IMG/VR virus record: IMGVR_UViG_3300032236_001009
Coordinates: 1 to 32,991 of that record
Source: a virus
Direction: 5' to 3' (one strand)
Length of the DNA stretch: 32,991 nt
Shown here: positions 7,533 to 15,376 of the stretch, in pieces
Position numbering within the stretch: position 1 is the first letter of the stretch
Layout: each line of letters begins with the position of its first letter
The notes under the pieces: generated by a model
Told to the model about the DNA's origin: nothing
Databases searched by the model: none
The model's input: only the letters and a program-made list of their open reading frames with translations
Position numbers and translations under genes: made by a program

Positions 7533-8117
7533 TTAATCAATATAAAAGCGAGTATCAATTACGTCACCGCGAATACCTTTTTCATAGATATCCAAAACGA
7601 ATTCTTCATAGCTAACAGTCGGGACATAATACCCTTTGTCAATATACTTAGCAATTCGTTTCATGGTAGCAATAGGATAATCAACTTTGTTAAAAGTAAT
7701 TCGCTTATTTTTCACATCATCAATTGCTGTTCTATCGGTATAAAACGCATCTTGATACAAACAAAATCTACACGCGTTGATATCAAATACTTCAAGCAAA
7801 TCATCAGGCGTAGCATATGATCGGTCAGTGATTAGCTGTACCTTGGTTCCATTTATGGAATATGAATACAATTTACCTTCTGGACATTCGAAGGTTTTAA
7901 TTGCCCCGACTGCAACAAGTTTTCTTTGCACTTCCTGACGTTTCCTAAGATTCTGAAAAAAGATATCAAAGTCACTAATGGAGTCTTCCTTATTAAAAAG
8001 GTGTCTAAACGCACCACCAGCCAAATAGGTTGAATCGTTTAGAATATCTAATCCAAGAAAATCCCACATATCTTGATTACAACGTTTCAAAACTACGTTG
8101 GCAGAAAACTTCATCAT
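7533..8117 (-). CDS. nucleotidyltransferase-fold protein
   Basis: The product is 194 aa. It has the Pol-beta-type nucleotidyltransferase signature: GG at residues 34-35 in LAGGAFRHLF, then D49-F-D51 in ISDFDIFF. A third acidic residue is not obvious. Related phage proteins are usually annotated as nucleotidyltransferases of unknown target; tRNA or small-molecule nucleotidylation is possible. The ATG at 8117 is chosen over the upstream TTG at 8129 because the preceding 50-aa gene stops as TGATATG and GGA lies 7 nt upstream. Confidence 0.7.
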   Translation of the reverse strand: MMKFSANVVLKRCNQDMWDFLGLDILNDSTYLAGGAFRHLFNKEDSISDFDIFFQNLRKRQEVQRKLVAVGAIKTFECPEGKLYSYSINGTKVQLITDRSYATPDDLLEVFDINACRFCLYQDAFYTDRTAIDDVKNKRITFNKVDYPIATMKRIAKYIDKGYYVPTVSYEEFVLDIYEKGIRGDVIDTRFYID

Positions 8118-8118
8118 A

Positions 8119-8271
8119 TCAAAATCCAATAAATGTAAAGATCATATAAATGAAAACCATTAGAACAAGTACGTACACTGTCCCGGCGATTTTACCCATT
8201 TCATCAAGAAGAGGACCAAATTCACCAAAACAGAGACACCATACCAATGCCATCACTAGAAACGTAAACAT
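8119..8271 (-). CDS. 50-aa membrane microprotein
   Basis: The reading is MFTFLVMALVWCLCFGEFGP then LLDEMGKIAGTVYVLVLMVF and IYMIFTFIGF: two hydrophobic stretches around a short polar segment. It stops right before the nucleotidyltransferase ATG and starts 2 nt after the upstream gene's stop, so it fills the gap neatly. Function is unknown. Confidence 0.55.
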   Translation of the reverse strand: MFTFLVMALVWCLCFGEFGPLLDEMGKIAGTVYVLVLMVFIYMIFTFIGF

Positions 8272-8272
8272 A

Positions 8273-8566
8273 TTATACTACGAAATCAGACGCATTAGCA
8301 AACATAAAGAATGAATGCGTATGATGAAATGCAATTGTCTTTGATAGCGTTTTGTTATTCTTTAGAATGATATGTTTCTCTGAAGAATACACTGTCTCTC
8401 TCATAGACCTAGCCGGTGCGCCCATCTCATAGAATTCTCTATAAGCATATTTACGCATCTGTTCATACAGATCGTCGTTATCAAACTCGACAATATCATA
8501 AAACTGATAATTGCATTTATCCGTTCCAATGGTACTCTCAATACCTTTCAACACAAAAAACTTCAT
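8273..8566 (-). CDS. 97-aa hypothetical protein
   Basis: The product begins MKFFVLKGIESTIGTDKCNY and contains a central charged region (DLYEQMRKYAYREFYEMGAPARSM). The C-terminus HHTHSFFMFANASDFVV is His/Phe-rich. It has GAGG 7 nt upstream of the ATG. No family is recognised. Confidence 0.65.
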   Translation of the reverse strand: MKFFVLKGIESTIGTDKCNYQFYDIVEFDNDDLYEQMRKYAYREFYEMGAPARSMRETVYSSEKHIILKNNKTLSKTIAFHHTHSFFMFANASDFVV

Positions 8567-8580
8567 ATTAACCTCTAAAT

Positions 8581-8907
8581 TTATCGATGAAATCCCATAG
8601 CATGTCCGCCCATAGCACTACTTCGAACAGCAGGAGCCACTTGTCTTGGTTGAGTATAGCCTGGGATGTTATTGTTTGTAACTGAATAATTGTTTACTGA
8701 GGACTTGTTTATGTTAATCCCAAGACCGCCGCCATAGCCATATCCGAATCCACCATATCCGAATCCGCCATAGCCAAAACTGCCTGGATAGCCTCCATAT
8801 TCATAAGCCATAGGAGGAACAGCAGCAACTGGTACTGGCGGATACCTGCTTTCGTAAACAGTACATCCAACTAAATTGGCTAACAGAACAAGCAGTAGAA
8901 TTTTCAT
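8581..8907 (-). CDS. Gly/Tyr-rich lipoprotein
   Basis: The product is 108 aa with a lipoprotein signal peptide, MKILLLVLLANLVGC, and acylated Cys at residue 15. A Pro-rich stretch and a GYGGFGYGGFGYGYGGG low-complexity region follow, then NNYSVTNNN and an RSSAMGGHAMGFHR end. It would be anchored in the cell envelope. It is the first gene below the leftward promoter at 8931-8959 with GAGG upstream of the ATG. An envelope function such as exclusion or lysis regulation is possible but not shown. Confidence 0.7.
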   Translation of the reverse strand: MKILLLVLLANLVGCTVYESRYPPVPVAAVPPMAYEYGGYPGSFGYGGFGYGGFGYGYGGGLGININKSSVNNYSVTNNNIPGYTQPRQVAPAVRSSAMGGHAMGFHR

Positions 8908-8930
8908 AGCTTTACCTCATGTTTAGCCAT

Positions 8931-8959
8931 ATTGTATACTATTCGTATTTAGAAGTCAA
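8931..8959 (-). promoter_or_regulatory. sigma70-like promoter for the leftward small-ORF operon
   Basis: The minus strand has TTGACT (8954-8959), a 17-bp spacer and TACAAT (8931-8936). Its predicted start is near 8924, about 17 nt upstream of the lipoprotein ATG. It is a close match to consensus and to the other promoters here. Confidence 0.75.
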
Positions 8960-8971
8960 GAACTCTTTTCT

Positions 8972-9535
8972 TCATTTACCATACAACATCATCATAATTT
9001 CAAGAGCATTATCATGGCATGGATCATGTTTGTAAACCAAATTCCTATCAAATCCTTCGACTTCGCAATATCCATATCTACTACTTGTTTCTTTGGTCAT
9101 TACAATTGCCGTTCTAAAATCAAGATATTCCCAATAATTGAACAGGACGGGAACGTTGTATTGTTTACATAAAGAATCAGCGCAGAAATTATCAAGATTT
9201 CCTCTTATGAATACATAATCATCTGGCTTGCGTCTTTCTGCGATAAATTTATGAACTATTTCTAAACCATCAACAACTGAAACATCATCACTAGACGGTA
9301 AAAGAGATTTCTGTTTAACAATATCACATTGTTTCTTCCACCAATCAAGAGAATCTCTGTCGCAAGTTCTACCGTCATTCATCTGATCCCTTGCTTTAAA
9401 CTTAACAAAACAAGTCTGTTCGGTAACAAGTTGTTCAAATGTATAGGTTTCTTCCGGTTCAAAATACGTAACTGCTATGCTCAGGACTACGGATTTCTCC
9501 GCAGTCCCAGCAGTTTCTAAGTCCATTGCAAAAAT
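8972..9535 (-). CDS. dexA: DexA-like 3'-5' exonuclease (DEDD), probable AUU start
   Basis: The frame matches T4 DexA in order: MDLETAG (Exo I, D-x-E), SLDWWKKQ, SSDDVSVVDGLEIVHKFI, RGNLDNFCAD (Exo II) and HDPCHDNALEIMMM (Exo III, H-x4-D). It degrades DNA from 3' ends. The first ATG (9526) would remove the first strand, which in T4 reads before the DFET. An in-frame ATT at 9535 adds I-F-A, restores the strand and lies 6 nt after AGAGG, whereas the ATG is 15 nt away. No in-frame ATG, GTG or TTG lies between that site and 9526. An upstream TGA limits any longer extension. The start is an inference; the family call is firm. Confidence 0.75.
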   Translation of the reverse strand: MFAMDLETAGTAEKSVVLSIAVTYFEPEETYTFEQLVTEQTCFVKFKARDQMNDGRTCDRDSLDWWKKQCDIVKQKSLLPSSDDVSVVDGLEIVHKFIAERRKPDDYVFIRGNLDNFCADSLCKQYNVPVLFNYWEYLDFRTAIVMTKETSSRYGYCEVEGFDRNLVYKHDPCHDNALEIMMMLYGK

Positions 9536-9568
9536 TTTACACCTCTGTCATTGTGACAAATAATTAAC

Positions 9569-9597
9569 ATTATAAATCTCTCAGCTAATAAAATCAA
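9569..9597 (-). promoter_or_regulatory. promoter for the dexA-like gene
   Basis: The minus strand has TTGATT (9592-9597), a 17-bp spacer and a perfect TATAAT (9569-9574). The -35 lies inside the 3' end of the VWA gene. The predicted start near 9562 leaves a leader of about 27 nt. Confidence 0.55.
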
Positions 9598-11725
9598 TGA
9601 ACTTATTAAGAATTACCTTGTTCTCAATTCGTCCACCAATAGATTTACTAAACGCTTTAGAAATTGCAGCAACAGTCATCTTTTCTGGCATTTTGTATTC
9701 TACAATTTCGATAAATTCATCATCTGTTGGACGAATCATATAAAACTCATCATAAGAATTATTACCAATTCTTACAGCTTGCTCTTTCTTCATTTTTGCC
9801 CAATGACTTCTATAATCCAAATCCCCGAAAAGATCGTAACACCTACGCTTCAATTCAGCGTAGTCGATAATTCTGATTCCAAAGATTCGAATATCTGAAG
9901 ATTGCTTTACAAGATCAAGGCAACTGTTGGTTTCTCCAAGCATAGACTTTGATACTTTCTGAGTCAATCCTCTTTGCTTATCTCTGATGTAAACGTTTGC
10001 GCTATCGGTACTGATATTACTATACCCGCCTTCCTCGCTATATTTGAACGTAATAGAATGAGATTCTCCGTCAGTTAAGAAAATGTTATTTACAATATCT
10101 GTACCAGTCCTAACCTTATAGTCTTCAGAAATCTGCCTAGACGCGATAATAGCATGGTTAAGCGGAGTTGAATGTAACCAAGTCCATCTGGGCGTATCAC
10201 AAATATATCCCCCTTTACTGTTTCTGAACTGGTGTGATCTATATTTCAATAGAACGTTAGCCGCATTTGTAAATTCGACATTATTCATTTTCGAAGAAAG
10301 TAGATTATACAGAGCAAATGGAGCAAGAATCATTTCTTTTGGAGTTCTATGAGTTTTATATCCAGTAAAGTTATTATACTCATCAAAGTAATCTTCTGAT
10401 GTAAACGCATATACCTCAAAAGGAATATTTTGTTTTTTACAGAACAAAACCAAAGAAAGAAGCTGTTTGATAGTTCCTTCAATGAACTTTGACATAGAAG
10501 CCGACCAGTCAAGGAAAAAGATCATTGAATGACTCTGTTCCTTACTAACTTTAATGCTTTTCTTAAAAATATCATTATTAACCTGATATGAATACAGTTT
10601 GTTAATATTGATATCACCAGATTTGCTTTCCCTTACTTTCTTTCGCTGGATAGCATTCTTTTTGAGTCTAAATTCTTTCAGAAGATGATTAACAGTTGCT
10701 GTGTTATCTCTTTTGAAAGTCTCAAATTCATTATTGATTAAATTGTCCCTGTAAATTTCTGGACAATCGGTTTTCATTAATGAATAAATTTTCTTGTATC
10801 CGACGATATACTTTTTCATATCTTCGTTAGCAACGTCAACATATACGCTGGTAGATGTATCGTCATCATACAATTCCGTCTGCATATTTTTGAAATTGAT
10901 ATCGGTTTTGGATTGTAGATAATCATTTTCAGCAATTGAAAAGATTTCTGCAATATCCTCTTCTGAATATTGAAACTTAGTGTAATCGCGTTCAGGATCA
11001 AATTCATGATCAACGTTTGTATCTGTAAACGGCAAAGGAGAACTTGCTTCGCCACTCATTCCAGAACCAAACCCACCTCCAGAAGACTTACCTGTTCCGT
11101 AATTATTTCCTAACTCATAATACTCAAGGATATCATCCTTACTAGCCTTGAATTTCTTGGAAAACACCTTACGCATATGCGTCTGGATTTCGTCAGAAAC
11201 CTCAATGACGTCATCGAAACTAGATACCTTTTCTACCTTCTCAAGAATTTCTTGTTCTTCTGGGGTGAAATTAATACCCGGAACAAATCCAACTTTCGTG
11301 TAAATGTTGATCTTATCAACAAGATTGATTTCTTCAATGTCAACTTTAGACAACCCAAAGAAATCAAGTTTCATCAATTCCTTATATCCGCGAGCAAAGA
11401 CAGAACGCAAACCCGGATATTTACGTTTTACGTGATCTTCAACACGTTTGTCTTCGACTACGTTAAGAATAGTCTTATTGATATGTTTTTCGATGATAGC
11501 GTTTTCCCAAGGATCAGCCTCCGTAATAAGAGCATGACCAACTTCGTGAGAAATCATAAGGTCTACAACGTCAGCTGATACGTCCTGCTTAAATACAGGA
11601 ATAACAAGGAGTCGATTGTTCGTGTCAAAGAAAGCATCGTTATTTTTAGATGCGCGTTCTTCTACAATAATGTTCTCTTGCGCAAGGAGTTTGGCAAGGT
11701 TTCTTTTAGATTCGGTCAGGCTCAT
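9581..11725 (-). CDS. metallopeptidase-VWA protein, CobT-like
   Basis: The product is 714 aa. Residues 60-64 are HEVGH, the zinc-binding motif of metallopeptidases, and an acidic region NVVEDKRVEDHVKRKYPGLR follows at about 88-107. A Gly/Ser-rich linker spans about 207-230. The C-terminal von Willebrand A domain has the MIDAS D406-W-S-A-S410 and later LTDGES. Such proteins occur in T4-like phages and resemble the CobT partner of CobS/MoxR-type AAA+ ATPases. Here the likely partner is the ATPase at 27066-27947. TGAGGATG precedes the ATG. Its role in infection is unknown; a chaperone- or protease-like complex is inference. Confidence 0.8.
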   Translation of the reverse strand: MSLTESKRNLAKLLAQENIIVEERASKNNDAFFDTNNRLLVIPVFKQDVSADVVDLMISHEVGHALITEADPWENAIIEKHINKTILNVVEDKRVEDHVKRKYPGLRSVFARGYKELMKLDFFGLSKVDIEEINLVDKINIYTKVGFVPGINFTPEEQEILEKVEKVSSFDDVIEVSDEIQTHMRKVFSKKFKASKDDILEYYELGNNYGTGKSSGGGFGSGMSGEASSPLPFTDTNVDHEFDPERDYTKFQYSEEDIAEIFSIAENDYLQSKTDINFKNMQTELYDDDTSTSVYVDVANEDMKKYIVGYKKIYSLMKTDCPEIYRDNLINNEFETFKRDNTATVNHLLKEFRLKKNAIQRKKVRESKSGDININKLYSYQVNNDIFKKSIKVSKEQSHSMIFFLDWSASMSKFIEGTIKQLLSLVLFCKKQNIPFEVYAFTSEDYFDEYNNFTGYKTHRTPKEMILAPFALYNLLSSKMNNVEFTNAANVLLKYRSHQFRNSKGGYICDTPRWTWLHSTPLNHAIIASRQISEDYKVRTGTDIVNNIFLTDGESHSITFKYSEEGGYSNISTDSANVYIRDKQRGLTQKVSKSMLGETNSCLDLVKQSSDIRIFGIRIIDYAELKRRCYDLFGDLDYRSHWAKMKKEQAVRIGNNSYDEFYMIRPTDDEFIEIVEYKMPEKMTVAAISKAFSKSIGGRIENKVILNKFIDFIS

Positions 11726-11756
11726 TTTACATCCTCAGTGGTTACGACTTTTTTAT

Positions 11757-11785
11757 ATCATAGCGTAAAAAAACAAACAAGTAAA
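11757..11785 (-). promoter_or_regulatory. promoter for the metallopeptidase-VWA gene
   Basis: The minus strand has TTTACT (11780-11785), a 17-bp spacer and TATGAT (11757-11762). The predicted start is near 11750, 25 nt upstream of the ATG. It is divergent to the rightward promoter at 11808-11836. Confidence 0.65.
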
Positions 11786-11807
11786 GTTGTTTTACGAAAA
11801 AAAGTTC

Positions 11808-11836
11808 TTGACTTTTGTTTCAAAGTGTTAGACAAT
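11808..11836 (+). promoter_or_regulatory. promoter for the cupin gene
   Basis: TTGACT (11808-11813), 17 bp, GACAAT (11831-11836). The predicted start is near 11843, about 52 nt upstream of the cupin ATG. Together with the minus-strand promoter it makes a compact divergent control region where the genome switches direction. Confidence 0.65.
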
Positions 11837-11894
11837 GAGTATGTACCCTGTTGATATGATACAAATAAATATTTTCTTTATAGATAAATCTTGT

Positions 11895-12224
11895 ATGAAA
11901 CATTTTAAAATCCAGACAATTGACCTTACTAATGTAGATTCTTTTATAGAAGAACTTGGTGAGAAGTTTTCTAATCATGATTGTTTTCAAACAAGTCAAT
12001 CGTTTGACCTTAAACCGCATTATCATTCCGATTTTGAATCAAGACTTTTCCTAGAAGGCGAAGCTACCTTCACTGTTTATGGTGAAGAAATTCATTGCAC
12101 TCCAGGCACTTATATTGAAATTTATCCAGACGTTGTTCACTCTTTTGAATACATTTCACCAACTCCACTAAAAGTCTTACGATTCTTTTCTGAAGAAGAG
12201 GATTGGAAAGCAACTTTCGTTTAG
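11895..12224 (+). CDS. small cupin, acireductone-dioxygenase-like
   Basis: The product is 109 aa. The metal ligands are H42-x-H44-x3-E48 and H82 (VVHSF), the same spacing as the H-x-H-x3-E set of acireductone dioxygenase (ARD) in methionine salvage. ARD proteins are about 180 aa, so this is a minimal cupin core. Metal binding is likely; ARD activity is only one possibility. The frame extends to 11835, but that ATG overlaps the promoter -10 box, so I start at 11895. No good Shine-Dalgarno is visible. It is monocistronic: it has its own promoter and another follows. Confidence 0.65.
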   Translation: MKHFKIQTIDLTNVDSFIEELGEKFSNHDCFQTSQSFDLKPHYHSDFESRLFLEGEATFTVYGEEIHCTPGTYIEIYPDVVHSFEYISPTPLKVLRFFSEEEDWKATFV

Positions 12225-12227
12225 GGC

Positions 12228-12256
12228 TTTACTTTTTCTATAAGATGAGTTATCAT
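12228..12256 (+). promoter_or_regulatory. promoter for the 12.3-15.8 kb operon
   Basis: TTTACT (12228-12233), 17 bp, TATCAT (12251-12256). The predicted start is near 12263, just before a strong GGAGG (12266-12270) and the ATG at 12277, so the leader is very short. Confidence 0.6.
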
Positions 12257-12276
12257 ATCTCTAACGGAGGTATGTT

Positions 12277-12522
12277 ATGGAAAAAGATCACAACTCGCTT
12301 CTTTATTATCATTTAGATAAGTTTTTCTATGATAGGTCTTTTCATGGAGAAGATTTACATAATCCAAGTTTTACTAAAGAAGTTTTTGCTGAGATTGAAC
12401 AATCTCTTTCTGAAGTTAATGAAAAGTATTTGACTCTTCCAGAAGTTGATGGAGTTAGGACTGGAAGGTTTAGAATTATGGTTACTTGGGTTGATACAGA
12501 TTTTTGGGAGAATTTACGATGA
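12277..12522 (+). CDS. 81-aa acidic hypothetical protein
   Basis: The product begins MEKDHNSLLYYHLDKFFYDR and ends MVTWVDTDFWENLR. It has a strong GGAGG 6 nt upstream and an ATGA overlap with the next gene. It is soluble and rich in aromatic and acidic residues. No family is recognised. Confidence 0.7.
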   Translation: MEKDHNSLLYYHLDKFFYDRSFHGEDLHNPSFTKEVFAEIEQSLSEVNEKYLTLPEVDGVRTGRFRIMVTWVDTDFWENLR

Positions 12523-12842
12523 TTGATTGTAATATGGCACCATCTATGGTCACGGTAGGTATGATACTTTTTATCACTGCCGTTATATCGTTTATATATG
12601 TGATTTTTAGCGTTTTATCGCCTTTTGTTAGATTTTATATTCTAAAACAAGTCAAAGTTGGTGACATTTTCACAAGTAACTCCTTGGATAATACCCAAAT
12701 AAAAGTTACCAAAATCGAATCTGGTAAGGTTCATTATCGTTATATTTTAGTCGGCGGTAAGGAATGTAAGGACGGGTATGAATGGTTTTGGTCCATTTAT
12801 GATTTCTTCTTGGTTTTCAAAAAGGTGCGTAATGTCAACTAA
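12519..12842 (+). CDS. membrane-anchored small beta-domain protein
   Basis: The product is 107 aa from ATG 12519, which overlaps the upstream stop and has GGGAG 8 nt before it. One or two membrane spans (about 15-40) precede KVGDIFTSNSLDNTQIKVTK and VHYRYI. This 'VGD...V.I..G.V.Y' pattern recurs in the genes at 14933 and 21262. It probably faces the cytoplasm. Function is unknown. Confidence 0.65.
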   Translation: MIDCNMAPSMVTVGMILFITAVISFIYVIFSVLSPFVRFYILKQVKVGDIFTSNSLDNTQIKVTKIESGKVHYRYILVGGKECKDGYEWFWSIYDFFLVFKKVRNVN

Positions 12843-13317
12843 TGATGTTCCGGGGCACGACCCGAAAAATCGTGATGAATTGTCCATGGGTTGTTGGGCT
12901 GAACACGACGATGGATCTTTGATCTTTGTTCAGTCAACAGAAGGTGGCCGAGTCATTTATATGATGTTTGACTTGTCTGTTGATCCTGTAGTAGAATATC
13001 GCGATGCTATGCCAGAAAAAGGATTCAAAGAACATTTTTCTTGGAAGGATAAAGATAGCATTAAATGGACTTGGCATGACAAGACTCCTTTTCCTTGGGA
13101 TCGCGTAATCAAGAAAGGTTCAAGGGACGGAATTCATTATGCCTCTGCTGATGATCAGATTTCAGCAGCACAAAAGGTTGCTAAATCTTTGAAGTTGAGG
13201 ATGGAAGAGTTTAATCCGGACAAGTATGATCACTTGACTGAAATCGTAAGTAAAGGAAAGACCTCCAGTCGAATTATTAACGCATTCCAGGCAGCAATTA
13301 ACGAATTGAGGAAGTAA
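12832..13317 (+). CDS. conserved phage protein, unknown function
   Basis: The product is 161 aa, started at ATG 12832 (MSTNDVPGHDPKNRDELSMG) after AGGTG; the longer frame from 12778 lies inside the previous gene. Hallmarks are MGCWAEHDDGSLIFVQSTEGGRV, EYRDAMPEKGFKEHFSWKDK and KTPFPWDRVI. I recognise this pattern from other phages, where it is hypothetical and often sits beside a zinc-ribbon gene, as here. No catalytic site is visible. Confidence 0.8.
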   Translation: MSTNDVPGHDPKNRDELSMGCWAEHDDGSLIFVQSTEGGRVIYMMFDLSVDPVVEYRDAMPEKGFKEHFSWKDKDSIKWTWHDKTPFPWDRVIKKGSRDGIHYASADDQISAAQKVAKSLKLRMEEFNPDKYDHLTEIVSKGKTSSRIINAFQAAINELRK

Positions 13318-13318
13318 A

Positions 13319-13654
13319 ATGTCGTCGACTAGAGATAAGCAAATTGCATCTGGTGCTGATATTAATGTAGGAATTGTAAAGACTTCCATGTATTGTCATG
13401 ATTGCGGTAAGAACTTTATTGCAAGCATTGATTATGACATTGATGGCAATCACGAGATTATTTGTCCGATCTGTGGCCATCAGCATTGTAGAGTTATTGA
13501 GAAAGGTGTTGTTACAAGTGATCGTTGGGACACGAGAAACCATAATCATACGGTTTCGAGAACTGAACGCATTTGGAGCGATAACAATTTGAAAATGCAA
13601 ACAGCTTCGACATCTGCGTTTTTAAGGGAGCGTTGGCTTAATTTTGGGAATTGA
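13319..13654 (+). CDS. zinc-ribbon protein
   Basis: The product is 111 aa with two Cys pairs, CHDCG and CPICGH, about 25 residues apart. This is a single zinc ribbon of the kind that binds nucleic acid or protein. The C-terminal half (RWDTRNHNHTVSRTERIWSD...) is charged, with no domain I can name. GAGG lies 7 nt upstream of the ATG, overlapping the end of the previous gene. Confidence 0.7.
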   Translation: MSSTRDKQIASGADINVGIVKTSMYCHDCGKNFIASIDYDIDGNHEIICPICGHQHCRVIEKGVVTSDRWDTRNHNHTVSRTERIWSDNNLKMQTASTSAFLRERWLNFGN

Positions 13655-13656
13655 GT

Positions 13657-14379
13657 ATGAGTGTTGCATGGCTTACTAATGGAACTTCGACTGTTGTAAC
13701 AGGAACAAATGGGACTGGTTCTTATTATTCAACATCAACTTCATCGAATTTTTACAGCTATGGTTATATAACGTCAAGCGTTAATGCTGGAATTAGTTCA
13801 ATGCAAAATGAGCCTTTGGCCTATGATACGTTAGAACGTATAATTGGTGAGATGGCGGTATATTATGGAGTGACTGATCATAAAGAGATTGTTGCGTCCA
13901 TAATGAAAACATATGGTGTTGATTTTAATAAGCATACTTTGACTATTAATAACGGATGGAAAGTTGTTGCTAAAGATGGTACTGTGATATCCTTAGATGA
14001 TAAGGGTAACGTCCAAGTAGATGATAGTAATGCTAAGGTATTATATAAAGCCAACACCATTAGAGATTTTAATAAATTCCTTAATGCTTCAGATCTTTTG
14101 GAACAATTCATTAGATTCGTTGGTACGTTTGGAGTAAAACAATCGGAAGTATTAAATATACCAATTGAAACTTTTATTAATTGGCTGATTATTGAAGCAG
14201 CTAAAATGGATGGAGAAGAACCTCCAGAGTTACCTTTGATCGAAACTGTTAATAAACCAAAGCAGTATAATAGATGTTTATGTTGTGGTAAATTTATCAG
14301 TAACAAAATGGCTACAATTTCAAAGTTTTGTAAACCAGAACATTTCCAATATTACATAGAGAAAACTAATGACAAGTAA
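13657..14379 (+). CDS. 240-aa protein with C-terminal zinc finger
   Basis: The start is ATG 13657 rather than TTG 13651, which overlaps the upstream stop. The N-terminal 45 residues are Ser/Thr/Tyr/Gly low complexity. A helical middle contains AYDTLERIIGEMAVYYG and WLIIEAAKMDGEEPPE. The end, CLCCGKFISNKMATISKFCKPEH, is a C-x2-C...C-x3-H zinc site. The order is distinctive but I cannot name a family. Confidence 0.7.
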   Translation: MSVAWLTNGTSTVVTGTNGTGSYYSTSTSSNFYSYGYITSSVNAGISSMQNEPLAYDTLERIIGEMAVYYGVTDHKEIVASIMKTYGVDFNKHTLTINNGWKVVAKDGTVISLDDKGNVQVDDSNAKVLYKANTIRDFNKFLNASDLLEQFIRFVGTFGVKQSEVLNIPIETFINWLIIEAAKMDGEEPPELPLIETVNKPKQYNRCLCCGKFISNKMATISKFCKPEHFQYYIEKTNDK

Positions 14380-14734
14380 AGTTTATTATTGCGAATCGAT
14401 ACAAAAGGCTTGTGAGAAGTATCTTGAAGCAAAGGAAAATAAACGTAAAGACAACCTTGAAAAGTGGATCAGTAAATATTCAACCTATACTGAAGGTTGG
14501 GGAACGTTTAAACAGACTTGGGAACGTTGTAGAGCATCCACAGTCGAATTCTTAGACAAAGAACTTGGTGATAATAGTGCTGGTTGGCAATATTATTTTG
14601 AATGCAAGCATATAACTGAACACGAAGAGACAGTTAAGAAAATTCTTAACATGTCTAATAGTAAAGGTTCAAACAACAAAATAACAATTGACCTAGAACA
14701 TTTTGATTTAATTAAAAATTATTACGAGGATTGA
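14369..14734 (+). CDS. 121-aa hypothetical protein
   Basis: The product is helical and charged (SIQKACEKYLEAKENKRKDNLEKWISKY) with several aromatic residues. It overlaps the previous gene by 11 bp, which suggests coupled translation. No family is recognised. Confidence 0.65.
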   Translation: MTSKVYYCESIQKACEKYLEAKENKRKDNLEKWISKYSTYTEGWGTFKQTWERCRASTVEFLDKELGDNSAGWQYYFECKHITEHEETVKKILNMSNSKGSNNKITIDLEHFDLIKNYYED

Positions 14735-14735
14735 T

Positions 14736-14936
14736 ATGAAGGCGTGGTTTTTAGTTGTTTTGTTTTATAATAATCCAGATGCAAAAATTGCTCCATTTAA
14801 AACTGAAGCTGAATGTAATAAGGCTATTCCTACAGCTATTAAAGAATTCAAGGGCGATAAAGACGTTAGGTTAATCTTCTGTTCAGAAGGTAATCTTTCT
14901 AAAGGCGTTGAGCCTGAGAAGGATGGTTGGTTATGA
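14736..14936 (+). CDS. 66-aa hypothetical protein
   Basis: The product begins MKAWFLVVLFYNNPDAKIAPFKTEAECNKA. The N-terminus is hydrophobic and could be a short strand or a weak export signal. The pattern of AEC...A resembles small phage and plasmid proteins with a tucked Cys pair (Cys also in IFCSEG). GAGG lies 6 nt upstream, and there is an ATGA overlap with the next gene. Confidence 0.65.
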   Translation: MKAWFLVVLFYNNPDAKIAPFKTEAECNKAIPTAIKEFKGDKDVRLIFCSEGNLSKGVEPEKDGWL

Positions 14937-15376
14937 GCGAAGCTGTTTCTACAATTTTGATTACTGTAGGTTGTTTAGTATTAATTGTTTTTTCGGTTTA
15001 TTTGTTAAATAATTCTGAACGAATGATTGCTTGGTTTGTTACCAAAAGTATTTGGAATTGGAAAAAGCCAAGTATTGGCGAATATTACGCTAGAAATAAT
15101 GATTATTACAAATCATTTGCAGATAATCCATTTGATGATTTACATAGAATAAGGTTTGCCAAAGTTATTGATATTAAAGAAGGTTACGTATTATATAAAA
15201 CGTATTTTCCATTAGAATACAAATTTGGGCAAATAATGGAATCTTCTGATTTGGAAAGTTGTAGTATTAATGATTTTATGGATAAGTATACTATTCCCAG
15301 TGCTCATGCCAAAACCATGATTCTTTCTAAGGTTAATAATATTCACAATGTAGTTGAGGAGAAATCCGATGTTTGA
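14933..15376 (+). CDS. membrane-anchored protein, VGD-domain-like
   Basis: The product is 147 aa from ATG 14933. An N-terminal span (STILITVGCLVLIVFSVYLL) and an amphipathic stretch precede KPSIGEYYARNN, RFAKVIDIKEGYVLYKTYF. The latter resembles the domain in the 12519 and 21262 genes. It overlaps its neighbours at both ends. Function is unknown. Confidence 0.65.
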   Translation: MSEAVSTILITVGCLVLIVFSVYLLNNSERMIAWFVTKSIWNWKKPSIGEYYARNNDYYKSFADNPFDDLHRIRFAKVIDIKEGYVLYKTYFPLEYKFGQIMESSDLESCSINDFMDKYTIPSAHAKTMILSKVNNIHNVVEEKSDV

